Assembly (NCBI GenBank): GCA_014904985.1
Contig: MU128910.1
Location: forward strand, 66,715 to 130,714
DNA: 64,000 nt
From: Hydnum rufescens UP504
Taxonomy: Eukaryota; Basidiomycota; Agaricomycetes; Cantharellales; Hydnaceae
Direction: 5' to 3'
Part shown: piece by piece, positions 49,723-62,201 of the stretch
How the letters are laid out: every line of letters starts with the position of its first letter
Numbering within the stretch: position 1 is the first letter of the stretch
Position numbers and translations under genes: made by a program
The notes under the pieces: generated by a model
What the model saw: only the letters and a program-made list of their open reading frames with translations
What the model was told of the DNA's origin: nothing
Databases searched by the model: none

Positions 49723-51800
49723 TGCTTGGGTCTATGTCTTACGAAGCCCGGAATACCCTGAGACACCACATCATTGTAAGCGCAAACGATATTGCCCGTA
49801 AAATTAGCGGTGTGCCAGACATATGAATATATACACTGTACTGAGTGCCTCTGAAGTGAGAAGTTATCTCGATGGGAGAATGTCAAGAAAGGGAACCGGG
49901 GAACAAGAAAGGAAGTAAGGAATGAATAAGAAAGGGAAGAAGGGGAGGAGTGGAACCTGATGGAAGGGTTTACACTCAGTATCCGACAAATCATCTGGTA
50001 TTTATGGATTTGAAGAGGACCGAGTGGCCTCTGAGCGCAAGGGCTGATTAGTACGCCCTTGGGTATTATCAGTAAATATGCCATGCTTGCCACGGTCAAC
50101 CATCATATCCAGAATTCGAGAAGGGCGACGGATCTGCTTTCCCACTACCTTAAGAGTGCCCCCACCACATTCATTGCACTATACAGTTTACCTAGAAATC
50201 AATTATTTAGTATATGAATCTAAATTTTAGTGAAAGGTTGTTTACGCCAAGAACACGACCATAGGAACCAGAACCTCGTCGCCCGGTGAACTTCCATGTC
50301 ATATGAGACATCTTGAGGGATTTCATTGCTTGTGATCGGATCCCTGATGGTCTGAATGACACCGACTTCGCGACCAGAGAAGTTCGTACTGTAGGAAGTA
50401 AAGATTTGCTGTCCAGCGTGGGTGTGTTCATCGAGAGTAGGCCAAGTGGGGTAATGACAGATACCGTTTGGATGATCGGTTTGGAGGAGCACCAGACCAG
50501 GCCATAGTGTCGGCAAACGAAGCCTCAATCGTGAGGGATAGAGAGGTAGGGTCGTCCACGAAGCAGCCCGCTCGCCCACCAATGGCACACTCACGAAATC
50601 CAGCTGAGAACGTTCCCAAAAAGCCCCCGAATGTTTTCTCGCCAGTGGTCCTCAACCCTCCGACTCCAGACGGTTCCGTCGCTGCGGGAATGAGCTCGTT
50701 GCTGGCTTGCCCTAATGGAGGACCCGAGGTAGGTCCTACAGGTCGAAGTGATAAAATGGACTTGTCCGAGGGTGGTGGGGGATGAATTCAGGGTAAAACC
50801 TGCACTGCGAGTCTGCTGTGTGGTGGGTGCATATTCGAGGGTGGAATTTGGGGCCATCGAGTCGCACCGGATCGGATGGGGCTCCAATGCACGGGTGGGA
50901 TCCGCTGTCCCATGTAATGCTACGACGGTGATATTGAACGTCTCGAGTTTGAATCGTTCCGCGGTGGTGTGAGAATGAGAATCCAGTCTGATTTCCCCTT
51001 CCAGCGTAAGAAGCTTGCGTTGCCCGACCGTCTAAAAGGCAAATATTCAGAAGGCGATCCAAGCAGTAGAGTGTCCTCCAATATAACCTTGGTTTGTAGC
51101 ACGATATCAATGGTACTCTCTTGATTTCGCGCCCCGTTGACAGGATCCATCCAGGCAAACGACGCGACAGAGGTGAACTGATGGCCAACATTAGCAGAGA
51201 GGCTGTTCATAGGATTATCATTGACGACGTCGGCCATAGTGGTAAGGACTGAGGGGTCAAACGGGTGCAGCCGTCGGAGTGGTCTACACCCAAGTTATGT
51301 CGTAGTTCCAGCTGGCAGATCTCGAAACTTCATCTGAAACTTCACCTCCACCAACCAGTAGAATGCCACGTTCAGAGGCTCCATTTGGATCTGGGCGAAG
51401 ACTTACCTGGAGAAAACGAGCATGTATTTTGGATCGATATCGGAGGGCAACGTTTTCTTTCGAGTTGCGTTTATGTGCTCGTCTTGAGAGCACCCATGAA
51501 GTCAACGGCGCTGCAAAGTTCGAGAACGCGAAAATACGCGACGTTCATGGAAGGTCCGGTCATGCGCTGGAACGACGTGCGTGTCATTGATTTCCGTTTC
51601 CTCTCGTATGTTGACTTATCTGATAGAAATTTGTTCTTCATATCTTTTTAAATCTGATTCATATCTCATCTCATCGAGACTCGTCTACAGCACCTCTTTT
51701 CTCGAGTATGCAGTCTCTGCTTACAGGGACTTTACCCCTTTGGCCAGAAACCACCCCCCTCGCTCCTTGGAAATACTTCATGTAATAATCCAACTAGGAT
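49723..51800. repeat. Dispersed repeat, copy A
   Basis: From the shared start tgcttgggtctatgtcttac at 49723 the sequence matches copy B (starting 53833) in the same orientation for about 2 kb, with scattered substitutions and small indels. It carries a minus-strand gene of unknown function (50220-51237). Similarity fades after about 51700. No terminal inverted repeat, target-site duplication or transposase was found. Confidence 0.85.
50220..51237 (-). pseudogene. Unknown protein gene of repeat copy A, frame-broken
   Basis: The start at 51237 gives MADVVNDNPMNSLSANVGHQ. An intron with donor gttata follows the codons for LQTK, and the second exon begins TVGQRKLLTLEGEIRLDSHS. The frame breaks near 50700 and again near 50510, after which 'TSYSTNFSGREVGVIQTIRD' can be read to a stop at 50220. 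The paralogue in copy B is open across the same span. No known domain is recognised; beta-rich composition and several cysteines are visible. Confidence 0.6.
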
Positions 51801-52339
51801 TGGGCTAATGCCGAAGTATCTAGTCGTTGGCTGAGAGTAGTTGAACATGAAGAAAAGAGAGACACCAAGAGGACAAGGGAGGAATCCAATAGCAGCAGGA
51901 CAAGAGTCTAAGCGAAGCGGCCAAGCGAAGCGGCCAAGCCATAGTAGCCCAGACAGGCGAGATAAAGTAAGCCCAAGGTCGTGAGAGATGCGTGTGGTTC
52001 GAGCACGCGGAGAGAGTCCGAGTTCCGAGAGGAGACGTGCGACTTAGCACGTCTTCGAATGGGCCGACTCGTAGATCTCGCCTAGCCTGACTAGATGGTA
52101 ATCACCTTTCTCGTTTGGCCTGGCCTCACACAGAAAGGGAGTGGCGGGGCAACGGGGAGAAGGCGGGGGAATAACCTGGAAGGAGGTGTTAGTCAGTCAA
52201 CCGAGAATCAATACTCACTGCTCGGTTATCGAATTCCTGTGTTCCTACGAACGGTGGCCATTTCGAGCTCTCACACAAGGGGCGTAGAATTCACGGGGAA
52301 AGCCGCGGGACTCGCCACGGCCGCCCCCGATAGTCGTGC
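51801..52339. other. Spacer between repeat copy A and carboxylase relic part 2
   Basis: No gene seen. A 13-nt tandem duplication (agcgaagcggcca twice) lies at about 51911-51937. Confidence 0.4.
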
Positions 52340-52960
52340 AACGTCTTGTTGGCTGCTCGTATCCGCAACTTGCTGGAAGCCCATCTTGGCGAGAATGTTT
52401 GGCCACAAGACCGTATGATATTCCGCACTCAATTGGCTGCCCTGTTCGATGTCGAATTCTATCGAGTTGGTCTCAAGTTGGCAAAATGGAGTGCCATTGC
52501 GAATCTCCTTGCACGGTATCTCGACACCGAGAAGCTATTCGGTGAAGGCTGTAGCCTGGAAGAAAGGGGCCTCAAACTGCCCGAGGAAGATAAAGATGAA
52601 TTAGGACGTGTTGCTGCACTCGTACTCAGTCATTCCAGTACCCAGAACAAGAACAAGCTCATGTCTTTCTGTCTCGACATTGTGAAGACCACCGGCTCCT
52701 CGATCTCTGCGCTGAGCCTCAAGTAACGGAAATAATCCAAAACCATGCCAGTCCGGACACTCGGTAAGTTATGATACGTTGAGAATTTTCCCCCTCCCCA
52801 AGATCTAGGAATGTCATCTCCCTGAAAGCATGCGAGGCCTTGGTTGTGACACAGCTTCCTTCCTATGAGGACTGAACTACTCAAATGGCGCAAGTCCTCG
52901 AAGCTGCAGTGTCCGCTAGTTATTACGGAGAACAAGGTTCTCTTCGGTGAGTGTCTTTGA
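52340..52960 (+). pseudogene. Acetyl-CoA carboxylase relic, part 2 (central region)
   Basis: An open stretch from about 52346 to 52726 matches the eukaryotic carboxylase central region: 'ENVWPQDRMIFRTQLAALFD', 'AIANLLARYLDTEKLFGEG', 'AALVLSHSSTQNKNKLM' and 'DIVKTTGSSISALS'. After a stop, 'ACEALVVTQLPSYED' and 'QVLEAAVSASYYGEQG' continue the family order to about 52940. In an intact enzyme this follows the biotin carrier domain within a few hundred residues. Here about 3 kb, including repeat copy A, separates the two parts. Confidence 0.85.
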
Positions 52961-53832
52961 ACACGGTCTGCCTGGCCTGTAAGCTTATAGCTAGTCTGCT
53001 GTCCCTGGGAGCTCAGTGATTCTCATTGCATAGTTTATAACAACCTTTTTTTCAGCCATCCTATTGTTTTGGTCAAGCTCGGTCAGGATTTGGCAATACA
53101 GCGGTTTTATCTCGTCTTGGACAGCCGCATATGAAGTTAATGTCCACAGAGTGTTGAACATACACACTCCTTCCCTTCGATCATGGAGAAAGTGATGGTG
53201 ATGAAGATCTTTCAAACCCTGTACTCAGTGATTACCCGAAATTGTGTCCATTCGTGTGAGTTCATACTCTACTGTTGCTACCTGGTCACCGGCTGAAAGT
53301 AAGGCTCCCAGAGGGAAACAATGAGCTGGCTGTCAGTGATCTCACGTGATTAACAAGAGCCAGATTGAGCCTATCCTTGTAGGTGTGATACTGTCTTTCC
53401 TCGAAGTGAGTGCTTTAGAAAAGAGTTCCAACAATCTCGTCTCCTTCCTCCCTCCCTCCCTTCCATGCCAAAGAACTAACGTAGTGTCACGGTAGCAATG
53501 TGCAGCTCCCAAGTCTTTTATACACTGCACCTCAACTCTTTGAACTTGCGGATGACGAATCTGAAGCTACATGGTGTGACGATCTCAAGGATGTACAGGT
53601 GTCTTCTGGAGTTTAACATCTCATCCTCATGATACGTCAATGATTTTTTTAGTTTTTCCCAGGCATCCTTGCATATACCTGTATCGACAGGAAAAAACTT
53701 GACCCCTTGATATCAGTCCGAAGGTCATAGTAAATCTATTGAGCTCGTTTCCAATGAGCATGGGGAACTACAAGAAGTGGACCATCTGCCAGGTAATAAC
53801 ACCAATGGCATAATTTCTTTGCCATCGGCGGT
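52961..53832. other. Unassigned region before repeat copy B
   Basis: No recognised gene. A short plus-strand stretch near 53494-53598, containing 'LLYTAPQLFELADDESEAT', ends at a donor-like gtg and could be an exon of something unidentified. Several T-runs and a pyrimidine tract (near 53445) are present. Confidence 0.3.
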
Positions 53833-56115
53833 TGCTTGGGTCTATGTCTTACGAAGCCCGGAATACCCTGAGAGCAGATGCCACGTCATTGTAAGCGCAA
53901 ACGATATCGCCCGTAAAATTGGCAGTGTGCCAGACATGAATATATACACTGTACTGAGTGCCTCTGAAGTAAGAAGTTTATCTTGATGGGAGAATGTCAA
54001 GAAAGGGAACCAGGGAATAAGAAAGGGAAGGGGGGAGAGTGGAACCTGATGGGAGAGTGTACACTCAGTATCCGACAAGTAATCTACGCAGGTATTTATG
54101 GATTTGAAGTAGACCGAGTGGCCTCTGAGTGCAAGGGCTGATTAGTATGCCCTGGGTATTATCAGTAAATATGCCAGGCTTACCACGGTCAATCATGATA
54201 TCTAGAATTCGAGAAGGGCGGCGGATCAGCTTTCCCACTACCCTGAGAGTGCCCCCTACCACACTCATTGCACGATACAGTTTACCTAGACATCAATTAT
54301 TTAGTATATGGATGTGAATGTCAGTGCAAGGTAAGCCTACGGCTAAGAACACGACCATAGGAATCAGAACGTCGCGCACGATGAACTTCCATGTCATATG
54401 AGACATCTTGAGGGAGTTCATTCCTTGTGAGCGTATTCCTGATGGTCCGAATGATGCTGACTTCACGACCGGAGAAGTTTGTATTGTAGGAAGTACAGAT
54501 GAGTTGCCCACAATGGGATAGTTCATTAAGAGCAGGCCAAGCGGGGTAGTGGATGGATACCGTTTGGATGATTCGTTTGGAAGAAGTACCAGGCATAGAG
54601 TCAGCAAAAGAGGCCTCAATTGTGAGGGACAGAGATGTGGGATCATCCACAGAACAACCCGCCCGCCCACCAATGGCACACTCATGAAATCCAGCTGAGA
54701 ATGTTCCCAAAAAGCCACCGAAAGTCTTCTCGCCAGGGTCTTCAACCCTCCGATACCAGACAGTGCCCTCACTGGTGGGATTAGCTCCCTGCTGGCTTAC
54801 CCCGATTGAGGATCCTAGGTGGGTCCTACAGGTCAAAGTGACAAGTTGGACTTGCACGAGGGAGCCGGGGGATGGATTCAGAGTAAAACCGGCATTGCGA
54901 GTTTGCTGTGCAGTGAATATATATTCAGAGGTAGAATTTGGAGCCATGGAATCACACCGGATCAGGTGGGGCTTCAATGCACCAGTGGGATCCTGTGTCC
55001 CGTGTAATGCTACGACTGTAATCGTGAATGTGTCTAATTTGAAGCGTTGCGCTGTGGTGTGGGAATGTGAATCCAGGCTAATTTCCCCCTCCAGCGTGAG
55101 AAGCTTGCGTTGCCCAACCGTCTAAAGTCAAATATTCATAAGGCAATCTAGGCAGTAGAGTAGAGTGTCCTCCAACATAACCTTGGTTTGTAGCGCGATG
55201 TTAATGATACTCTCTTGATGTCGTGGCCCGTTGACAGGATCCATCCAGGGAAACGACGCCACAGACATGAACTGATGGCCAACGTTAGGAAAGAGGCTGT
55301 TCATAGGATTATCATTGATGATGTCCGCCATAGTGGTAGGGACTGAGGGGGTGCAAACGGGTGCAGCCCTCGGATTGGTCTATACTTATACTCTACCCAA
55401 ATTATGTCTCAGTTCCACAAATTCCGAGCCGGCAGGTCTCGAAACTTCGTCTGAAACTTTGCCTCCACTAACCAGTAGATGCCACGTTTCGAGGCTCCAT
55501 TTGGATCTGGGGGAAGAGTTATTCCCAGAGGGAACAAGCACGTATTTTGGGTCGATATCGCACGGCGACGTTTTCTTTCGAGTTACGTTTATGTGCTCGT
55601 CCCGAAGGCACCCATGACGTCAACGGCGTTGCAAAGTTCGAGAACGCGAAAATACGCCACGTTCGTGGATGATCCGACTACGCCTGACGATGAGAATCTC
55701 GTCATGCGCTGGAACGACGCGTGTGCCATTGATTTCTGTTTTCTCTCTCGTTATCTGATAGAAATTTGTCGTTCATATCTCATCGAGTCTCGCCGCAGAC
55801 ATCATGTGTACAGAGGCGCACAAGCCGAGCGAAGGGGAAGCCTCCCGCGCAGGGTAAAGGAAATGCCACATCAATGAAATCGAAACCCTGACCATGCCCA
55901 TTGGAGCGAGCAAGTACTGGTTTCCTGAGGTCGAGATGAACGAGAGGAGTGTGGTCACGGTCGTAACTGGCGCACTAATGACCATCAACCCAATGGTCGC
56001 CATGATCAATCTAGCAGCCGATCGATCGTCTAGTTTTGTCAATGGTCCTAGATAACGAGGGGTTATGGCGTCTGTATTCTAAGCTTCTTCTCCACATTAG
56101 ATTTGCCTCGTCTCT
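53833..56115. repeat. Dispersed repeat, copy B
   Basis: Same orientation and content as copy A from 53833 to about 55790. Beyond that, 55728-56115 continues into a segment shared instead with the inverted copy at the right window edge. This extra part contains a plus-strand coding remnant ('EVEMNERSVVTVVTGALMTI'). Confidence 0.85.
54321..55331 (-). CDS. Unknown protein encoded by repeat copy B
   Basis: The start at 55331 gives MADIINDNPMNSLFPNVGHQ. One intron (donor gttatg after LQTK, acceptor actttag near 55125) joins it to a long open exon that ends at 54321. The protein is about 300 residues, without signal peptide or membrane segment. Features such as 'EKTFGGFLGTFSAGFHECAI' and 'YNTNFSGREVSIIRTIRN' are conserved with copy A. 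I recognise no domain. Being open while its paralogue is broken suggests it is the better preserved copy. It could be the cargo or the working gene of the repeat. Confidence 0.55.
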
Positions 56116-56165
56116 GCAATCGTATACATATTATACAAAAGACGATTAATTAGAACAGTGCGATA

Positions 56166-58008
56166 TCAAGCCATCTCCACGTCGTGATCCTCTGTAGGTC
56201 GCGGTTCCCCCCGCGCGACAGAGTTGACCAATTCTCTCCTTACTTCAGGCCCTATTTGAGCGTGGAACTGTAAGCGGAGAACATCGAGAAGGGCATCCTT
56301 TTGATCTGGCGTCATGTCTGAGGCATACCTGGAAGGTAGAAATAGGAAAAGATAAGAGAAAGAAGACGAAGAGAAAAAACGAGAAAGGCGGCTCATCCAA
56401 CTGACCGTTGGCAGAATACGAGTAAACTCTGGTGCCATAGGACTGGGAGCTTTTCACCAGCAGCCTTCGACCCTTTATGGCTATTGGCGAGCCTCACAAA
56501 ATGGGCCCACAGGCCATCGACTACTTGATATGGAAGGGCGTATTTTTTATCCAGAAGAACCCGAATGAAAAGCGAGTTAGGACCTATGTAAGAGACATGG
56601 TAGGCAAGTGAATTTGACACTAGTATCCAAAGACTCGCCAGAATATTCCATATTGGCAAGCCTTAACAAGGCTGCCGCTGAGTGCAAGACCGGAACGTGC
56701 ACCCGTGATAGGACTGAACCAACGATAGATGCTTCTTTCAAGGTACAGCCGTTCTATGCACAAAGTAAGTGTTAATGATAGTCAGCTACCCTCCAGACTG
56801 ATAGCACCAACTTTGCACAAAGGAAATAAAATTCCCTTGAAAAACGCGGCGGGCTTGTATAAACCCTTTTTCAATGCGTTGTACAGGTGGACATTCAATT
56901 TCCCAAAATTTTCTTTGATGTCTTCACGGACATTAGGCAGCACGACGCCTTCGAGGAAAACGCGTGCCTGCTCCGGCTTCAGGTTCGAGATGAATATTTT
57001 TGTTGCTATGCAGGTTGCTTGGGGCGACCAGTTCTGAGGCGAAGTGAGGGCGAGGTAACGTGCCCATTGATCATGGGATGGGAGAATTTTGAATACTTTC
57101 GGCACAGGCCCAGATTTATATCGGCCTCGTTGGAGGAGCTCGCCAACCCTATATGCACACAAAGACGAAACACGCTTGAACATCACATGGAAAACGAGGA
57201 AATAATGGACATACTTGGTGTACACGGCTACGATCTTCGGGTCCAGACCGGCAGCAGGATCCAAGGTGCCATCCGCTACAGCAGTACTACAAAATGAGAT
57301 AGCAATGTGGCGCTTTGGAAAATATGAACGAACCTTTGTAAGCCGGCCTTTCACCAGGCGCGGTTTGAGTAACAGCGGAATCAATTTTTTCGAATATCAT
57401 GTCTGCAAGCGTTCTCTGCTGAGCGGGAGCGCTTGGTAACAATCGATCCAAAGCATTCATGTCTTCTGGATCAATGTCCTGTGGTATATATTCTAACCCG
57501 ATTGGAAAAGACAAGGAGACGATAATTCTCACCAAATACTCGTACTCGTCCTCTGAACCATCGACACCCTCATCGTCTTGATCCTCTTCTGCATTCGGCG
57601 GTACTCGTATTCTCGGGTCCAGACTGACGGTAAGAAATTAGTAGTTCTTAAGAGCGGTGAGCAGGCAATAGAGACCCATCCAGAGCTTGAAGCGGGGTAG
57701 AGTCCTCGTCCTCTTCGTCGACCCATTCATCCTGTTCGATCTCGTCTTGTTGATCCCTAGCAAGCTCAAGGATATTTTTGGATATTTTGGCGTCCAATAC
57801 TGCCTGAAGAGAAACATATGTCTTAGGGGCAGGACGACAAATATATTTCACATGCGCACCTCTGCATCATCCGTGTCTGGCGCTCGGTGTTTCTTTCTGC
57901 GGCCTGGTTGGAAACTCGCCCGTACTTTGCTAATGCCTCGTCCTGGGAAAGAACGAGATCCAAGGGATCGTGCCTTTTAGCGGATTTTTTCGACGCTGCT
58001 CGGGGCAT
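56166..58008 (-). CDS. ENP1: Bystin, 40S ribosome biogenesis factor
   Basis: Enp1/bystin is required for 40S maturation and export from the nucleolus. The start at 58008 gives [20 protein letters not shown]. An acidic region follows, then '[15 protein letters not shown]', '[20 protein letters not shown]', '[20 protein letters not shown]', '[20 protein letters not shown]', '[15 protein letters not shown]', '[19 protein letters not shown]' and '[17 protein letters not shown]'. The C-terminal exon is '[20 protein letters not shown]' and onward to the stop at 56166. About eight introns are placed and no frame break is needed. One intron uses a GC donor (gcgagt, near 56623). Confidence 0.94.
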
Positions 58009-58225
58009 TTTGAAGAAATAGTATGCGCGTTTTCCGAAAAATTGGAATTTGGATCCTTTACCCGCCTCGGAATCTGCCGGCCCCTGACCAAAGTCATCCA
58101 CCCAAGTGACAGGTTTGCCTATTCGGGATTGCGCGATACTCCGGTCCATAAGTTTCCAAACAGGTTCGTAGCTTTTTGTTCTGCCCTCTATGATTGCTCA
58201 TGACCTTTTCAGATTGCCCCCTCCA
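58009..58225. promoter_or_regulatory. Divergent intergenic region ENP1 / UXS1
   Basis: Only 217 bp separate the two start codons (190 bp if UXS1 starts at the in-frame upstream ATG 58190). The two promoters must overlap. No TATA box is evident. Confidence 0.45.
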
Positions 58226-59723
58226 ATGGCCGACTTCAATGGTGATCAGATCCTGACTGTTGGAAGCCAGCAATTCGGGTTCGATTCAGAAGTTTCAGTC
58301 GATGTTCTACGCTCTCTCTACCTTCGACCTCATTACGTGACGACCAGCTCGGACGCAGAGGATCCATCTGAAGTAAAAGACCACGCTCACTTTCTCCAAG
58401 GCCACCAGCACTCGGCATACCAGTCTAAGTCTATCTACCATGCGGAGGATAACACCATCTCTTATACGACACTCTCTCGATTCCCCCCAGTCCGTCTCCT
58501 CCCCCCTTCCGCGCGAAAACGCATCCTCGTCACTGGTGGCGCAGGTTTCGTTGGTTCTCATCTCGTGGATCGCCTCATGATTCTCGGTCATGAGGTTCAT
58601 GTCTTAGACAACTTTTTCACTGGATCCAAGACGACAGTTAGCCACTGGGTTGGCCATCCCAACTTCGAGCTTATTCGCCACGACGTTATTGAGCCGTTTA
58701 TGATTGAATGCGATCGTGAGTGCCCCCGACGTGCGGGCTCTCCACGATACCTAAACCCAGCACACATAGAAATCTACCATCTGGCATGTCCGGCATCGCC
58801 CCCTCATTACCAGTTCAATGCCGTCAAGACCATCAAGACGTCTTTCATGGGCACGTTGAATATGCTCGGTCTCGCTAAGCGAACGAAAGCGCGATTCCTT
58901 ATCACCTCAACATCTGGTTAGTGCGGCTGTCAAAACTGTCAAAATCCGACAGTAATCACCAATCTTATGTAACTCGTTCTACAGAGGTATACGGGGATCC
59001 TGAAGTGCACCCACAACCTGAGGATTAGTACGTCGACCCAATTACATTGGATTTATTGTTACTAATCCTTGAATGTATTGTTAGCTGGGGTCATGTAAAT
59101 CCCATCGGCCCTCGTGCCTGTTATGACGAAGGGAAGCGAGTAGCAGAGACCTTGACATACGGCTTTCATCGCCAGGATGGTGTTGATGTCAGGGTTGCCC
59201 GCATTTTCAACACATACGGTATACTTATTTTCATCTCCGCAAAGAAAACAGGGGGCTTATCAGTCCCGTTTCAGGTCCAAGAATGAACCCTGCCGATGGG
59301 CGTGTGGTCTCCAACTTCATCCTGCAAGCCCTTCGTGGCGAAGATATGACGGTTTATGGCGACGGGAATCAGACGCGCTCGTTTCAGTATATCCATGACC
59401 TCGTCGACGGTCTTATCCTTCTCATGAACTCGAACGAGACCCGCCCCGTCAATATTGGCACAGCTGAAGAGTTCACCGTCCTCGACTTCGCTAAGCTAGT
59501 TCGCGATGTCGTGGCAAAGGTGCAGGCTGAAGACGGTATAAAGCCGCCGAAGAAAGTTGAGATCGTCCACAAGCCAATGCCAATCGATGATCCTCAGAAG
59601 AGACGTCCGGACACGACCAGGGCGAAGGAGACTTTGGATTGGCAGCCCCGATGGCCCGTTGCCGCCGGTGTTGAGGAAATGGTTCGCTATTACGCCGCCA
59701 AACTTGTCGAGGGAAGCATCTAA
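58226..59723 (+). CDS. UXS1: UDP-glucuronic acid decarboxylase (UDP-xylose synthase)
   Basis: This NAD-dependent short-chain dehydrogenase/reductase turns UDP-glucuronate into UDP-xylose for glycan synthesis. The likely start is MADFNGDQ at 58226; an in-frame ATG is at 58190. A roughly 100-residue N-terminal extension has no clear membrane anchor. The catalytic core opens with '[18 protein letters not shown]', the GxxGxxG motif. It continues with '[17 protein letters not shown]', '[14 protein letters not shown]', '[17 protein letters not shown]', the active-site YxxxK in '[14 protein letters not shown]', '[14 protein letters not shown]' and '[20 protein letters not shown]'. The stop is at 59723. 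Four introns splice in frame without breaks. Confidence 0.95.
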
Positions 59724-59949
59724 ACTAAACTTAAGTGGGCATGATGGACCCCTCGTTCCTTTTTTTCGCCCCTGGTCCCTGCCAAATCGTGGCTATTTTT
59801 AATGTCTGAGGTTCGTACGTAATTACTAGATGTTTCTGTCTTCCGAGATAAGTATATATGTAGCTTTTCCAAATATCACACATCCATTCAATGTATTCGG
59901 GTCTGACATCGGCTGACTGGCTATTGCAGGGCTGGGGAAAAGTTGCCCC

Positions 59950-62201
59950 CTATCGCATTACAATGTGATCCGTCCCGATGGGTGTATGATATATCCTCCA
60001 CATCACTACCGCACTGGATATGAGACCAAGTACTATTCCAATGATGTTCACAATGGTATAGTTCCCATGAAGCGTGGTCTTGGTGAAAACATCGATAGGT
60101 CGAAGAACGAGACCGAAAACGCCCGCGAGGCAGTTCAGCTAGGCCGTACACTGTTCCGAACGTCTTGTATCCAAAGGCTTTCCCAGTATAGTCTCCAACT
60201 GAATATTATCAACGAAAAAAAAGGCCAGGACTAGTCAGGGGTATGCACTGCCTAAAGGTGATAGAGACTCAACTGAAGGTGTACATGAGGGGCCGGAATA
60301 CCACAAGGATCCCGATAGAGATTAGTTGCGCAGGCAAATACGACACAATGCCCAGAACACCATACACGGCCCGGCAACGAGGATGACATTTGCGGCGGTG
60401 CCAGAGCCTTTCTTATCTAATATGTATCCTATTATGGGAATGCCTGTAAAGGTATGAGGGAAATATGAGAACGGTAACGTTCTCCGATCATGATTTGCGT
60501 CAGCGTCGGCGCACCGACGACCCCGCCGTAGGAAGAAGAATAGTGAAAGCGGTGGACACAGTCTCCGCTAAATTCTGATCTTGCAGATAGAATATTAGTT
60601 GCTGCGAAACCGTCTGGATGTAATAGTTTATCCGGCACCTATAAATACGGTCCACCAGTTTCAGTGTATTCCCAGACAAAGCGATTCGGTGAGAGGCTTA
60701 CATGTGTATGCAGAGGAACAGAACAATTAACCTGCAAGAAATGAGGATTTCGGGGTGATCACCGGAGATCTGAAGATTGATTAAATAATCCTGACGCGCA
60801 CCAAAAATAATTGGATAAAATTTGCTCCTGTACGCCCTTTCCTGCCATCGCTCTGGCGAACGGCTCGTTAAGGCCCCATCACCTGAGGCTGACTTTGACT
60901 TTGAGGCGCTGTTTTCCCCAGGCGGCCCTGCAGTCGGCGCCGAGAATCCCTCAAAAGTGGCAGAATTATTCACAGCCTCGGTCTCTAGGCCGACAAGGGT
61001 TCCCGGGGACGTTTCGTCATCGAAGTCGCCTTGCCGATAGGATTCCTTGGGACCGATGAGAAGTTGCTGGATGGCTAACCTTTAGGTGAACAAAATTCAG
61101 TGACATTCTCCGACCCAAGTATAGTGAAAGACAGACAAGACAGGTATAGAGGTATAGCTCCAGAAGAATGTACGTATCGAGATCTCGTTCCTGGCATTGC
61201 GCGGAACGTCAGTTAGAATATGCTCAGACAAAGCAAAACAGCGGCCCATGCCACACTGTATCCAGCCACCAGAAAATCAGGTACGAAAACGAACTACAAT
61301 CGAAGGCACCAATTATGAAACTCAGAATGAGTACCGGAATGCCTCGGTAATCGCGTTCGAGAGATGGAATGAGCTCAGGAAGATGAGAGGCCCGCCAATC
61401 GCCAGAAGTATGAAAGCCTCTACAAAAAGAATACTTTCAGATGGGAATGATCACGCTGCAAGGAGAATTAAGGAGCTAAGTAGGAGATCTCACATGAGGT
61501 ATGTATCGATATCTGCAGGTTCAGGGGAAGATAAGGTTAGATCAGAATCATCCTGTGCTCCACAGTGACGAAGTGCATCCACATTGGGTTGTAATTCCCA
61601 GGCCAAATAAGAAATTTCCGACAGCGAAAACAAAGGCACCCAATAACGAAGTATTCCGTGGCCCGGCATGATCAAGCAAAATGCCAATAGGCAGTGCGAA
61701 AGTGTTGGTAACAACAACGTACCGAGCGTGAACATGAAGTTTAAGCGCAAATCCTAAGGGCAAACAATCAGGGAGAGATACGATATGTAACTCGCCAGTC
61801 TTGGGTACTCACTTGCTCGATGCATGTCGGACCTGTGGAATCATTTCGCTCGTTCTGACATAGCTCACGATAAACACCTGGGTCAAGTAAGGTGGGTTCC
61901 ATCACACGGCTTATAGTTAAAACACAGGCAGAATTACCTTTGCTAATTAGAACGGGCTTGAGAGCCTATGAACCACCTCTTCGTAAAATATTTAACGTAT
62001 ACGACACGAAAGACTCAACAGCATAGCCGAAGATGACCCCAGCAGTGGTCAAACTGTGGATACGATCAATATACGCAACATAGTCTCGGCGAGAAAATCA
62101 CCAGAAAAGAACGGCACAGGCCACTTGCGTGATGCGCAAAGCCCTGGAAGGTCGCACCTGGGACACGGATGCTGGTGGGAGAAATCTTCGAACTCGGACA
62201 T
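59950..62201 (-). CDS. MFS transporter, Fmp42-like family
   Basis: This multi-exon membrane protein is read from a tentative start at 62201. The first membrane segment is split by an intron: 'RITQVACAVLF' then 'LTTAGVIFGYAV'. Near 61750-61600 come 'FALPIGILLDHAGPRN' and 'TSLLGAFVFAVGNFLFGLG', the conserved MFS loop 2-3 signature. A serine-rich cytosolic loop lies at 60860-60970. Later segments are 'GIPIIGYILDKKGSG' and 'GPCMVFWALCRI'. The C-terminal exon is 'VFGLVLRPIDVFTK' onward to 'IVNIIGIVLGLISSAVVMW', stop at 59950. A frame break near 60141 is needed and several inner junctions are not resolved. The substrate is unknown. Confidence 0.68.

Noticed and set aside
55479..55877. 133-codon plus-strand gene in repeat copy B
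   Set aside because: The corresponding frame in copy A carries an internal deletion and no family is recognised; the minus-strand gene has clearer conservation. It may still be a remnant.
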